Assembly (NCBI GenBank): GCA_030745875.1
Contig: JASLNT010000022.1
Coordinates: 1-64,000 of the forward strand
Direction: 5' to 3'
Length of the DNA stretch: 64,000 bases
Source: Phycisphaerae bacterium
Lineage (GTDB): Bacteria > Planctomycetota > Phycisphaerae > SM23-33
Below are positions 9,886-17,781 of the stretch, piece after piece. The translations under genes and the position numbers were made by a program. How positions within the stretch are numbered: position 1 is the first letter of the stretch; each line of letters begins with the position of its first letter. The notes beneath the pieces were generated by a model. It had not been told where the DNA came from. It saw only the letters and a program-made list of their open reading frames with translations, and searched no databases.

Positions 9886-9946
9886 TGACCGCGCAGTCGT
9901 GTCTTGAGTTGATGTTCGTCTTGTACTATCGCAATCAACTGCTTTG

Positions 9947-10597
9947 ATGTGGGAGATTGTCGTGGGCAGGCCTATTGTCATTGCGCACCATCTGATCCTA
10001 ACTGCTTACGGGTGGTGGTTGCCCACCGATCCGCGAGGAAGCAGCTCGCGGACAGTAGGCGTCGACGTAATCGCTGAACTTGGCGAACTTCACCGGGGGC
10101 GCCGAAGAGTTCAACCGCCGTCGGCGGAGATTCGTGAGTTCTACACACGCGCTGAAGATGTGCTCAGCTTTCCGCTGGTGGAATTCAATACGCGGGCGAT
10201 CCACGAGATCGCCGCCGGGTTCGCCGAGGCGGTAAGTCGATATCGCTACACATGCTACGCATGCGCAATCATGCCCGATCACGTACACCTGATAATCCGC
10301 AAACACAGGGACAAAGCAGAGCAGATGATCGAAAATTTCCAAGAGTCTTGCCGCTTGCGGCTTAGCGCTTCAGGCCTCCGGCCGTCCGGTCATCCCGTGT
10401 GGGCCCGATCTGGATGGAAAGTGTTCCTGGACCATCCCGACGATATTCGCAGGACAATTCGCTACGTACGCGACAACCCGCTAAAACGCAGAAGGCCCGC
10501 CCAGGAATGGGCGTTTGTCACCGAATACAACGGTTGGCCCCTGCACGCGGGACACAATCCCAACTCGCCATACGCAAGGCGACTGCGGGAATGCTAA
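9947..10597 (+). CDS. REP-associated tyrosine transposase (Y1_Tnp / IS200-like)
   Basis: HUH-superfamily single-strand transposase of 216 aa from the REP-associated (RAYT) group. The HUH metal site is H112-V-H114 in MPDHVHLII, and the C-terminal helix carries the typical YVRDNP segment. I took ATG 9947; a TTG codon directly before it is less likely. REP-like sequences flank the gene and a REP copy lies within the reading frame. RAYTs are usually single-copy domesticated genes that may mobilise or process REPs. Nothing suggests truncation. Confidence 0.8.
   Translation: MWEIVVGRPIVIAHHLILTAYGWWLPTDPRGSSSRTVGVDVIAELGELHRGRRRVQPPSAEIREFYTRAEDVLSFPLVEFNTRAIHEIAAGFAEAVSRYRYTCYACAIMPDHVHLIIRKHRDKAEQMIENFQESCRLRLSASGLRPSGHPVWARSGWKVFLDHPDDIRRTIRYVRDNPLKRRRPAQEWAFVTEYNGWPLHAGHNPNSPYARRLREC
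10351..10368 (-). repeat. Internal inverted copy of the REP-like 18-mer
   Basis: This 18-nt stretch within the transposase coding sequence is the exact reverse complement of 9868-9885. In frame it encodes LRLSA in the sequence between the HUH motif and the C-terminal helix. Confidence 0.6.
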
Positions 10598-10612
10598 GGC
10601 GCTAGCGGCGCC
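10596..10612 (+). repeat. REP-like repeat, right flank of transposase
   Basis: AAGGCGCTA repeats the left-flank 9-mer and runs into a 5-bp hairpin (GGCGC 10598-10602, GCGCC 10608-10612), overlapping the stop codon region of the transposase. Together with 9865-9885 it delimits a unit of about 750 bp. The rest of 10613-10788 shows no gene. Confidence 0.4.
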
Positions 10613-10788
10613 AGACGCAGGAATAGCGTCGGATTCCGCATTGTTGGCGAAGTGGATGAGGAGAATGCGAAGAAGTAATCTGGCGATCAAGAATGGGGCG
10701 AAACTGCTCTGGAAGCAAGAAACGTAGCTAACTAGCGGTCATACCAGAAGATAGAACAGTTCTGACCCGGTCTACGCCCTCAGGGATT

Positions 10789-11382
10789 CTAGAATTTCAT
10801 TCTGACCCTGACTAGCAATAGCGTCAGTAGAATCAGCCCACTTACCGACACCCAGGTAATAATGAAGGACTGCAGATTATCAGCGGCCTGGATCTCCTCC
10901 TTGCTCCTTTCGTAGACACGATCCGTTTCCAGCTTAGGTTCCGACACAACTAGAAAGACTATTCCAAGCATGAAGACGATCAGGAGAATTGTAATCACAA
11001 TGGATAATGAGCTGGCGGTGTCCTTGCGTCTCATGCGCGAGCTGTACCGCGAGCGGAGTTTACACCCGTTTGGACGGGGAGAAGGTGTCGGCGGGGTGAA
11101 ACGGGGGGAATCCGGGTGTGGGCCGCCTCGTATTGGTTTCACGAAGTCAGTTTGGGCTTGCCGGGCTCTTCGCCCATCACTAGCGGCCAACAGGACTTCT
11201 CGTAACGCATATCTATAGGCGTCTGTCATCAGCTTGAACTGGCGTTCCGATTCGTCAGTATCTGAGTTGGAAATGTCGGGGTGCCATCGTATCGCCGCCT
11301 CACGATAGGCGCGCTTGATCTCCTCGACGGTGGCGTTGGGTTCGATGCCGAGCGTCTTGTAAGGGTCTTTGTTTGCTTCCAT
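10789..11382 (-). CDS. Membrane-anchored J-domain protein
   Basis: DnaJ-like co-chaperone fragment of 197 aa. The N-terminal J domain (residues 6-70: DPYKTLGIEPNATVEEIKRA) contains the essential HPD motif in RWHPDIS, so it should stimulate an Hsp70 ATPase. No G/F-rich, zinc-finger or CTD domains follow, so it is a type III J protein. A Pro/Arg-rich linker leads to two transmembrane segments (~125-146 and ~170-192), placing the J domain in the cytoplasm. A second J-domain membrane gene is transcribed divergently, 248 bp away. The role is unknown; local recruitment of DnaK to a membrane client is a reasonable inference. Confidence 0.8.
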   Translation of the reverse strand: MEANKDPYKTLGIEPNATVEEIKRAYREAAIRWHPDISNSDTDESERQFKLMTDAYRYALREVLLAASDGRRARQAQTDFVKPIRGGPHPDSPRFTPPTPSPRPNGCKLRSRYSSRMRRKDTASSLSIVITILLIVFMLGIVFLVVSEPKLETDRVYERSKEEIQAADNLQSFIITWVSVSGLILLTLLLVRVRMKF

Positions 11383-11630
11383 GGTCGAACTTATAGAACT
11401 GTGAACGTGACCCGATGCAGTCTGAGAACCGTGGCAACTGTAGCAAATATTATACCAGAAAATACCGATTCATCAAGCTGAAGCTACTACCCACGTCGTC
11501 CATATTCCACCCTCGCCACTGGAGCCCCTGAAATGGGGAAGGGGAGGTATGGAACCTGTATCCAGCGTTGATCAGATGTCACCGTGCTGTTAATCTTATG
11601 CCAGGGCAGTTCAGATATAGTCTCGGGACT

Positions 11631-12980
11631 ATGCAAATGGGTGACAAGGACTATTACAAAACGCTTGGTCTGGAGCGGAACGCAGCGCCTGCGGATATCA
11701 AACGTGCGTATCGCAGGCTGGCTAAGAAATTCCATCCGGACACCAACCCCCAGCCGGACGCAACTAGACGGTTCAACGAAATCAAAGAGGCGCATGATGT
11801 CCTAATCGATCCCGAATCCAGGCGGGAATACGATCGTCGAGTACTCCGTAAGTCAGATTCTTTGCGAAACACTCAATCGCCGGTCAATCAGGATGACGGC
11901 AAGCGCGGAATGCAGGGCATACACGGTATTTCGCCGGCTGAATATGCCGAAGACCGTGGTCCACTCGACGATCCGGAATTCATGAGAGTTTACGGAATTC
12001 CGCCGATAACATTTGCCGAAGACTGGTGGGCTCGACAAGATCGTCGGCCGCTCGTCAAGGAGGAATCCGATCGGGCGGACATGAGCATCGGATGGGCGGC
12101 GATTCCTCTCATCATTGTCCCCTACGTGGTGTTGTGCCTGAATTGGAACTGGTATCTCATCCCGGCAATCGTTCTGTTGAGCATCTCGGTCTATATGATT
12201 TCAGCAAGAGTCCGGACCATCCTCCACACAAAGCCCTGGATAACCACTGTCAGAGTCGCATTCCTTGTCGCGTGTGCGGGAGTGTCGGGACCGCTGCTTG
12301 CGTTGTGGATGGCTCCGGCTACAGAATTCTCGTACGCATGGACCACGCTTGCTTCATTGCTTACTGCCGGACCGGTCTGTTTAGTGCTCATGAAATACGA
12401 GAACCTCAGCCAAAACACGTCCTGCCGCGTCGGCATGGTCAGCGGTGTGGCCATCGGCATGGCCGCATCGTTTGTAGTGACGTCCATTTGTATTTCAGTA
12501 TATGTCGAGCGTCGTATCAAACTCTTCCTGGACAACAGCCCTTCTGCTGACAGTCGGAAGGACATTGTCGCGCAATTTGGTGATACGGTAGTCGAATCCT
12601 TGATCAAGGCCTTGGTGGAAGACCATGACATTATGGTCCGAAACGCCGCTGCAAATGCACTTGTGCGACTCGGCGATCAGCGGGCCGTCGATCCATTGAT
12701 CGGAGTCTTGTCGGACAATAACCCTATCGTTCGCAGAGCCGCTATAAATGCATTGGGGCAGTTAGGCAATAAACGGGCCGTCGATCCATTGGTTAGAATC
12801 TTGGCGACTGGGGACTGGTGGGACCGTCAATCCGCTGCGACGGCATTGGGGCGGTTGGGGGATAGGCGGGCCATTGAACCGTTGGTCAAGGCTCTGCAAG
12901 ATTCTGAGTGGGATGTCCGTCAAGCCGCCAGGAACGCTCTGAAGAAACTGGAGTACGAAGGAATGAGGACTGGAGATTAG
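11631..12980 (+). CDS. J-domain / polytopic membrane / HEAT-repeat protein
   Basis: Protein of 449 aa combining three modules. The N-terminal J domain (DKDYYKTLGLERNAAPADIK, ~4-70) carries HPD in KKFHPDTN. About six hydrophobic segments span ~130-300. The C-terminus (~320-445) has four HEAT/PBS-lyase-like repeats with the pattern ALxxLGDxRAVDPL. The frame is open upstream, but homology starts at MQMGDKDYYK, so ATG 11631 or 11637 is used. Repeats 2 and 3 are also similar at DNA level, indicating recent duplication. The HEAT repeats may bind a client and the J domain recruit DnaK; this is inference. Confidence 0.75.
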   Translation: MQMGDKDYYKTLGLERNAAPADIKRAYRRLAKKFHPDTNPQPDATRRFNEIKEAHDVLIDPESRREYDRRVLRKSDSLRNTQSPVNQDDGKRGMQGIHGISPAEYAEDRGPLDDPEFMRVYGIPPITFAEDWWARQDRRPLVKEESDRADMSIGWAAIPLIIVPYVVLCLNWNWYLIPAIVLLSISVYMISARVRTILHTKPWITTVRVAFLVACAGVSGPLLALWMAPATEFSYAWTTLASLLTAGPVCLVLMKYENLSQNTSCRVGMVSGVAIGMAASFVVTSICISVYVERRIKLFLDNSPSADSRKDIVAQFGDTVVESLIKALVEDHDIMVRNAAANALVRLGDQRAVDPLIGVLSDNNPIVRRAAINALGQLGNKRAVDPLVRILATGDWWDRQSAATALGRLGDRRAIEPLVKALQDSEWDVRQAARNALKKLEYEGMRTGD

Positions 12981-13273
12981 CTCATCTCTACGCTCAATTA
13001 TTGAACCATCTCCAGCGAAACCGGCGGGATGAGTTTGTGCTGGCTCGGATGACGGCGCTGGACGGTGGCGATACTGCAACGGACACGCCACCCATATCAT
13101 ACTGCTCCCCTGAAGAAGCGAGACACCGGTTAGTGTGTGGATCATGATGCTCTTCCACTTTTCCCAATAGTGTCTTGCGCGGAAAGGTGTTCATTGACTC
13201 AGCCATGTCAACGGGCCTACCATTTCCACTCGCCGGTGATACCCCCCCCCGCCGTCTTGACACGGAGTATGAC
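12981..13273. other. Intergenic region without a supported gene
   Basis: No convincing coding sequence. A run of nine C residues lies near 13240, followed by a TTGACA-like hexamer near 13257 that is too close to the next ATG to act as its promoter. Confidence 0.4.
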
Positions 13274-13408
13274 ATGAAGAGCATCTTTGCTGCGTCCGCT
13301 TTGATGTTACTGTTTGCGAGCGTCATTCTCGCCGCCGCCGTCGCGCCGACCACTACGTTGAAGAACAGCACGCAAGCCAACAGCTCTGTTATCTATTCCA
13401 AGGGCTGA
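13274..13408 (+). CDS. Possible small exported or membrane peptide (44 aa)
   Basis: A short frame starting MKSIFAASALMLLF, with a GGAG about 9 nt upstream. The protein is a hydrophobic signal-like segment followed by a Thr/Ser/Asn-rich tail and would be a small exported or membrane peptide. It overlaps the 3' end of the convergent PDZ gene by 16 bp. I do not recognise it, and it may not be real. Confidence 0.25.
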   Translation: MKSIFAASALMLLFASVILAAAVAPTTTLKNSTQANSSVIYSKG

Positions 13409-13899
13409 CCCGCAACGCCTCCGGCCGATGGTTTCCCCCGAATCGTAACTTGCTCGATTCGACCATCAGCCCGCTCCACCGTCACCACGATGTCTTTCTC
13501 TTTTGCGGTCTCGGCCATCATGTACAGTCGTATGATCCCGTCGCCGCGCGACGGTTCTCCATCGATATGTGTTATTCTGTCTCCGGGCTGAAGCAAACCG
13601 CCCGCTTTGTCTTCCTTCTCGCGCATGTATTGGTCGCCGTAAAGCAGGCTGCGAGGTTCGGGATCGGGTCCTCGGGAATACAGGTCAAGAAGCTCTGTCG
13701 CAGCCAGGGCTATCACCACGTACGAGCACGCCAAACCCACGAGCACGCAAAAAACACCCGCCACCACACCCGGCGCACCACGTATCTTCTTCTTCCCGGC
13801 AAACGGCACACCTTCACCGAAGAACGCCTCGCTGGCCAGATGGAAACTCCCGGCCGCCAACGCAACGAAAATAACAAGACCTATCAGAAGCGAGAGCAT
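13393..13899 (-). CDS. PDZ-domain membrane protein
   Basis: Membrane protein of 168 aa, unrecognised as a specific family. Two hydrophobic segments (~1-22 and ~45-70) are followed by a PDZ-like domain (~95-165) with GGLLQPGDRITHIDGEP, the carboxylate-binding and turn region typical of HtrA/RseP-type PDZ domains. There is no protease domain, so it may tether or recognise peptide ends at the membrane. I chose ATG 13899, where the hydrophobic N-terminus begins; a further upstream ATG adds 12 residues. Its promoter is not evident. Confidence 0.6.
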   Translation of the reverse strand: MLSLLIGLVIFVALAAGSFHLASEAFFGEGVPFAGKKKIRGAPGVVAGVFCVLVGLACSYVVIALAATELLDLYSRGPDPEPRSLLYGDQYMREKEDKAGGLLQPGDRITHIDGEPSRGDGIIRLYMMAETAKEKDIVVTVERADGRIEQVTIRGKPSAGGVAGQPLE

Positions 13900-14110
13900 A
13901 CTAATTTCCCAATTCCTAATTCCGGGGGCGTCCACGAACCAGCCCTTGTCATGTCGGCTCCAAGCCGTTGGCCAGGATTGTACAGCAATCTGTTACGGCA
14001 ATCGAGAGATACTAATCGGGATATCCGGTTACCGGTGCGGCTGTAACCATCCGTGTAATCAGTACTATCCGTGGTAAAAAAACGCCGTTATCCGCTGGCC
14101 GGTGGTCGTC

Positions 14111-15181
14111 TCAGGACCGTCTACGTCGGCGGAGCGTCGCCAAACCGCCCAACGCCAGCATCGACAGCGTGGCCGGTTCGGGGACCAGCAACAGGATTTC
14201 CGATTCGCTGCCGGGAATGGGAAAACCGCCGCCATCCAGCGCTTCGAGCCTCAGCGTGTAGGGCGACGCCGCGGTGCGATCTTCGGCGCCGGCGCGGGCC
14301 AGCTGTGCGAACGTGAGGAAATAGTCATCCACACTTCCGTCAGAGTCCGTATCGGGCAGTTCGGCGAGCATTGCAGAAGGCAAGGCCTCCGGCCCGCCGC
14401 TGATGCTCCAGCGATAGTTTGGGGCTCCGCCGACACAGTCCCCGCTCAACCAGATACCGTAAAACCCGCCGACCTGGGCGTCCCCGCCGGGAGTTACAGC
14501 AGCGGTTTCCAGCGGAAGCCCGTCCTGGAGGTCCTTCTGGGGCGCGATGATCTGCGTGGCCGGGTCGGGAGGAAGCGTGGCCAGCCCCTGAGGGTCTGGA
14601 TTTCTACCTAACCAAACGGATATGAAATTGATATTCCCGTCGCCATAAACACCTACACCCATCGCGGCCCAGGGGGTCTCCCACACGCCCCGATTGAGGA
14701 GCATGTCTCTATGGGGCGAACTGCCGTCCCAAAGGCTTACCGCCCGGGCCACGGTTAATCCGGCGCCGGCAGCCACAAGTTCAAATCCGATGTACGGATA
14801 GGCTCCGTTGGTGACCTCCGAGGGCTTGTCCCACATGCCCTGGGCGTATCGGTGGTCCGAGACATAACACAGCGGCGTCCAATTCCCATTGTCTGACCAG
14901 CTGTATAGAGTACACGGCATCCCTGAGGCCGGGTCAGTGTGCTGATCCGGGCGGTAGGTCACCAGGTCACGCGCATGGTGCTGGGCCACGTCGGTCAGCG
15001 AAACAGTTACCGGTATAGGGGCCAAATCATTGCTAGCGCGATATTCATTGACGGTCCGGCCGAGCAAATCGTCATCCGGCGTCAGAAACACATCCGCTCG
15101 CAGGACGGCGCTCCCGGCCGCCAGCACAAAAGCTGCGCCCGCAAGAATTGCAATGCATCCGACAGTGTAATTTTTCCTCAT
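14111..15181 (-). CDS. CAP (SCP-like) domain protein with PEP-CTERM anchor
   Basis: Exported 356-aa protein. It has a signal peptide (~1-30), a CAP/SCP-like domain (~40-195: TVNEYRASNDLAP, DVAQHHARDLV, and SPHRDMLLNRGV near the C-terminal end of the fold), a variable region, and a C-terminal PEP-CTERM sorting signal: VPEPATLSMLALGGLA and then RRRRRS. The PEP-CTERM tail is cut and processed by an exosortase (not in this window), placing the protein at the outer surface or in the extracellular matrix. CAP proteins can bind lipids or act as peptidases. It is preceded by a ~165-nt leader containing a structured element shared with the other PEP-CTERM gene. Confidence 0.8.
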   Translation of the reverse strand: MRKNYTVGCIAILAGAAFVLAAGSAVLRADVFLTPDDDLLGRTVNEYRASNDLAPIPVTVSLTDVAQHHARDLVTYRPDQHTDPASGMPCTLYSWSDNGNWTPLCYVSDHRYAQGMWDKPSEVTNGAYPYIGFELVAAGAGLTVARAVSLWDGSSPHRDMLLNRGVWETPWAAMGVGVYGDGNINFISVWLGRNPDPQGLATLPPDPATQIIAPQKDLQDGLPLETAAVTPGGDAQVGGFYGIWLSGDCVGGAPNYRWSISGGPEALPSAMLAELPDTDSDGSVDDYFLTFAQLARAGAEDRTAASPYTLRLEALDGGGFPIPGSESEILLLVPEPATLSMLALGGLATLRRRRRS

Positions 15182-15346
15182 CTTTCTTACCTTTCTCTAG
15201 TGCAGCGGCGCCGCATGTTCAGGGATCGCCGGGACCTACAGGGGCAATCCGCCATACGGCGCATTGCGGCCGCGGTCCGATACTGTAACCCGGAAGAGCG
15301 CTACCCCTCGCAGACGGCTCGGTCTGCGTATAGAGCCTTCACATCG

Positions 15347-15430
15347 TGGGAACTCGGCCGGTGCGGCCTTGAGGTGGTGCGAGTGAGCGAGACGCCCGTG
15401 CCTCGGTGTTGAGTAGCTCCGCCGCTCCCG
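15347..15430 (-). promoter_or_regulatory. Conserved structured leader element (copy A)
   Basis: An ~84-nt element in the 5' leader of the CAP/PEP-CTERM gene, about 165 nt before its ATG. It aligns over nearly its whole length with 38781-38867, upstream of the second PEP-CTERM gene. In transcript sense it begins CGGGAGCGGC and ends GCCGAGTTCCC, which can pair. Inside are GAGG...CCTC and GGCC...GGCC stems and a conserved core GGCACGGGCGTCTCGCTCAC. A variable part holds a hairpin in both copies with different sequence (GAG-CTA-CTC here). Function unknown. Confidence 0.5.
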
Positions 15431-15458
15431 AACATCTTAGCGAGCTTGAGCGAATTCA

Positions 15459-15487
15459 AGTATATCACAAGATGCCGATTTCACCAA
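15459..15487 (-). promoter_or_regulatory. Predicted promoter upstream of leader copy A
   Basis: Minus-strand TTGGTG (15482-15487), 17-nt spacer, TATACT (15459-15464). The conserved leader element starts 28 nt after the -10. Copy B has the same -35 and spacer, with the element 26 nt after its -10. Confidence 0.4.
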
Positions 15488-15711
15488 GGACAAACTCCGT
15501 ATAGAAGACGCCAGGAATCGGGCGAGATTCATGATTTCAACTCTTACAGGCCGGGCGCATCGTTTTCGCCAATTGCGGATCGGCGACCCATGTGTTCATA
15601 TGCCGGGAATTCCGAGGATGCCTGATGGCCCGGGACCATGTAAACCGTCGACCGGGTGACACGAACGCACGCGACGACCTGCGCTGTCGGGTCGGAATCG
15701 CAATCGGCCGG

Positions 15712-15916
15712 AGGTTCACAGCACCATTGCCTGTGAACCTCGGGATACCGTCGCTGCGGGCGTACCAAGCGGCCGCCGGAGGCCCGTGTCTCAGCCCCTA
15801 TCGCCGTAAACCGCCGCGAGTTACGATTCATCCCTATGGATAACACGCAAAAACAACGCCTCTTATCCCGCTTATGGTTCACACGCCGACAGGTGTGAAC
15901 CAATTGTGAACCTCGG
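15712..15916. repeat. Cluster of GGTTCACA/TGTGAACC palindromes
   Basis: Two perfect 9-bp inverted repeats occur: 15712-15720 with 15732-15740 (11-nt loop), and 15876-15884 with 15893-15901 (8-nt loop). A fifth arm lies at 15905-15912. TGTGAACCTCGG occurs twice as a direct repeat, at 15732-15743 and 15905-15916. The layout resembles recombinase or regulator binding sites. Confidence 0.55.
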
Positions 15917-16025
15917 CTTGGGGCGTGAGCGGGTTCAGGGAATTACGCGGACTTGTAGTCCGTGCGGATTGGCGGTATAAGCCATGAACTTAGTTCGCTG
16001 ACAGATTAGACAAGAAGGTGAAACA

Positions 16026-17762
16026 ATGATCGCAACACTCGCCGCCCAGGCCGACAAGCTCGCCTGGCAGGACTGGACTGTTATCGGAGTTTACTTCGCT
16101 GTAATCGGTGTGGTGGCGTGGCTTTCGAGCCGAAAGCAGAACACTTCGGAGGACTACTTCCTCGCCGGGCGGAATATCGGATGGTTCGCTATCGGCGGGT
16201 CCCTGTTCGCCTCGAACATAGGCTCGGAACACGTAGTGGGCCTGGCCGGTTCGGGCTCGACCAGCGGGATGATGATGGCGCACTACGAACTGCACGCCTG
16301 GTGCCTGCTGATGCTCGGGTGGGTGTTCATACCGTTCTATAAACGCTCGGGCGTGTTCACCATGCCTGAGTTTCTCGAAAAACGCTTCAACGCGACGGCG
16401 CGGGGCATTCTGACGATCGTGTCGCTGCTGGCGTACGTGTTTACGAAAGTTTCGGTAACGGTCTACGCAGGCGGAATGGTAATCGCCACCATCCTGCCCG
16501 AACTCACGGTCGCAACTCCGTGGGGTGTAGTAGATCCGTTCTGGACCGGCGCCTTGCTAACGGTTTTGCTTACGGGCGTCTACACGATCTTCGGCGGTCT
16601 GCGGGCGGTTGTCTGGACCGACGCGTTCCAGGCGATAATCCTGCTGGCCGGGGCGACAACGCTGACGTTGATCGGTCTGTCGAAACTCGGCGGGTGGGAC
16701 ATCGCCAACGGATGGGAGATTCTCCGCACAACTGTGTCCGCCAACAAGGATAGTTTCAGCCTGTGGCGTCCGGCCAGCGATCCGGATTTCCCGTGGGTGG
16801 GCGTACTGTTCGGAGCCCCGATTGTGGGCATATGGTACTGGTGCACTGACCAGTACATCGTTCAGCGAGCCCTGGCCGCACGGGATATCAAAACCGCCCG
16901 CCGGGCGACTATCTGGGGGTCGGTTCTGAAGATATCGCCCGTGCTGGTGTTCCTCGTGCCCGGCATGATCGCCTGGGCTCTGCAGGCCAACGGGGTTCTT
17001 ACGCTTCCTGTCGACGCCGAAACCGGCAAGATCGTCGAGGGCAAGGTCTTCCCGACGCTGGTTACCGAACTGCTTCCAACAGGCGTTCGCGGAATGGTCG
17101 TCGGAGGTCTGCTGGCGGCGCTGATGAGTTCGCTCAGTTCGCTGTTCAACTCGTGCTCGTCGCTGTTCACCATCGACATTTACGAGAAACTCCATCCCGA
17201 AGCGTCCGAAAAACACCTGGTTACGGTCGGGCGACTGGCCACCGCTCTGGTGGTGGGATTGGGAATCGCCTGGATCCCGATCATGCCCATGGTCTCGAAG
17301 TACGGGCTCTACGGCTACCTGCAGACCGTGCAGGCCTATCTCGGACCGCCGATAACCGCGGTGTTCCTGCTGGGGCTGTTCTCCAGGCGAATAAACGGCT
17401 CTGGAGCAGTGGCCGGATTGTCGGTGGGCTTCTCGCTGGCGATGGCGAAACTCGCCTGCCAGATAGCCAACGACCAGATGACCGGCCTGGGCCTTATAGG
17501 CCAGTTCGGCGCGATGAACTGGTTGTACTTCTCGCTGCTGCTGTTCGGTATAAGCGTGGTGACGATCGTGGTCGTCTCGCTGCTGACGCCCAGGCAGTCG
17601 GCGGAGAAAATCAGCGGGCTTACTTACGGCTCGATGACCGACGCAGACCGCAAGGAACTGCGACAAAGTTGGAACTGGTTCGACGTGATCGTCACCGCGG
17701 CGATACTGGCGGTAATCGTCGGGATATACGTCTACTTCTCGTTTGGATTCTGGACCACGTAA
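16026..17762 (+). CDS. Sodium/solute symporter (SSS family, SGLT/sugar-type)
   Basis: Polytopic inner-membrane Na+-coupled symporter of 578 aa in the sugar branch of the SSS family. Family features include YFLAGRNIGWFAIGGSLFA near the N-terminus, SNIGSEHVVGLAGSG, and GLLAALMSSLSSLFNS, the Na+ site helix. The ATG is preceded by AAGGTG at 7 nt. It is convergent with the sulfatase, so it does not share an operon with it, but the setting of CAZymes suggests uptake of a mono- or disaccharide or a sugar acid. Exact substrate unknown. A different branch of SSS from the transporter at 121-1947. Confidence 0.88.
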   Translation: MIATLAAQADKLAWQDWTVIGVYFAVIGVVAWLSSRKQNTSEDYFLAGRNIGWFAIGGSLFASNIGSEHVVGLAGSGSTSGMMMAHYELHAWCLLMLGWVFIPFYKRSGVFTMPEFLEKRFNATARGILTIVSLLAYVFTKVSVTVYAGGMVIATILPELTVATPWGVVDPFWTGALLTVLLTGVYTIFGGLRAVVWTDAFQAIILLAGATTLTLIGLSKLGGWDIANGWEILRTTVSANKDSFSLWRPASDPDFPWVGVLFGAPIVGIWYWCTDQYIVQRALAARDIKTARRATIWGSVLKISPVLVFLVPGMIAWALQANGVLTLPVDAETGKIVEGKVFPTLVTELLPTGVRGMVVGGLLAALMSSLSSLFNSCSSLFTIDIYEKLHPEASEKHLVTVGRLATALVVGLGIAWIPIMPMVSKYGLYGYLQTVQAYLGPPITAVFLLGLFSRRINGSGAVAGLSVGFSLAMAKLACQIANDQMTGLGLIGQFGAMNWLYFSLLLFGISVVTIVVVSLLTPRQSAEKISGLTYGSMTDADRKELRQSWNWFDVIVTAAILAVIVGIYVYFSFGFWTT

Positions 17763-17781
17763 CCCCCCCGCCGCGCGACAG

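Larger units (their letters stand above)
15431..16025. other. Gene-poor region with GGTTCACA palindromes
   Basis: About 600 bp without a convincing gene. It holds the promoter listed above, a cluster of GGTTCACA-type inverted repeats (15712-15916) and a short hairpin near 15950 (CGGACT-TGT-AGTCCG). A minus-strand frame from 15544 to 15903 has no recognisable similarity and may be a decayed gene. The end carries AAGGTG, the ribosome binding site of the next gene. Confidence 0.5.

Noticed and set aside
15347-15430. Cobalamin riboswitch
   Set aside because: GGGAA and CCGGTG fragments appear on the plus strand, but the GCCACTG box and overall layout are missing and the downstream gene on that strand is an SSS transporter.
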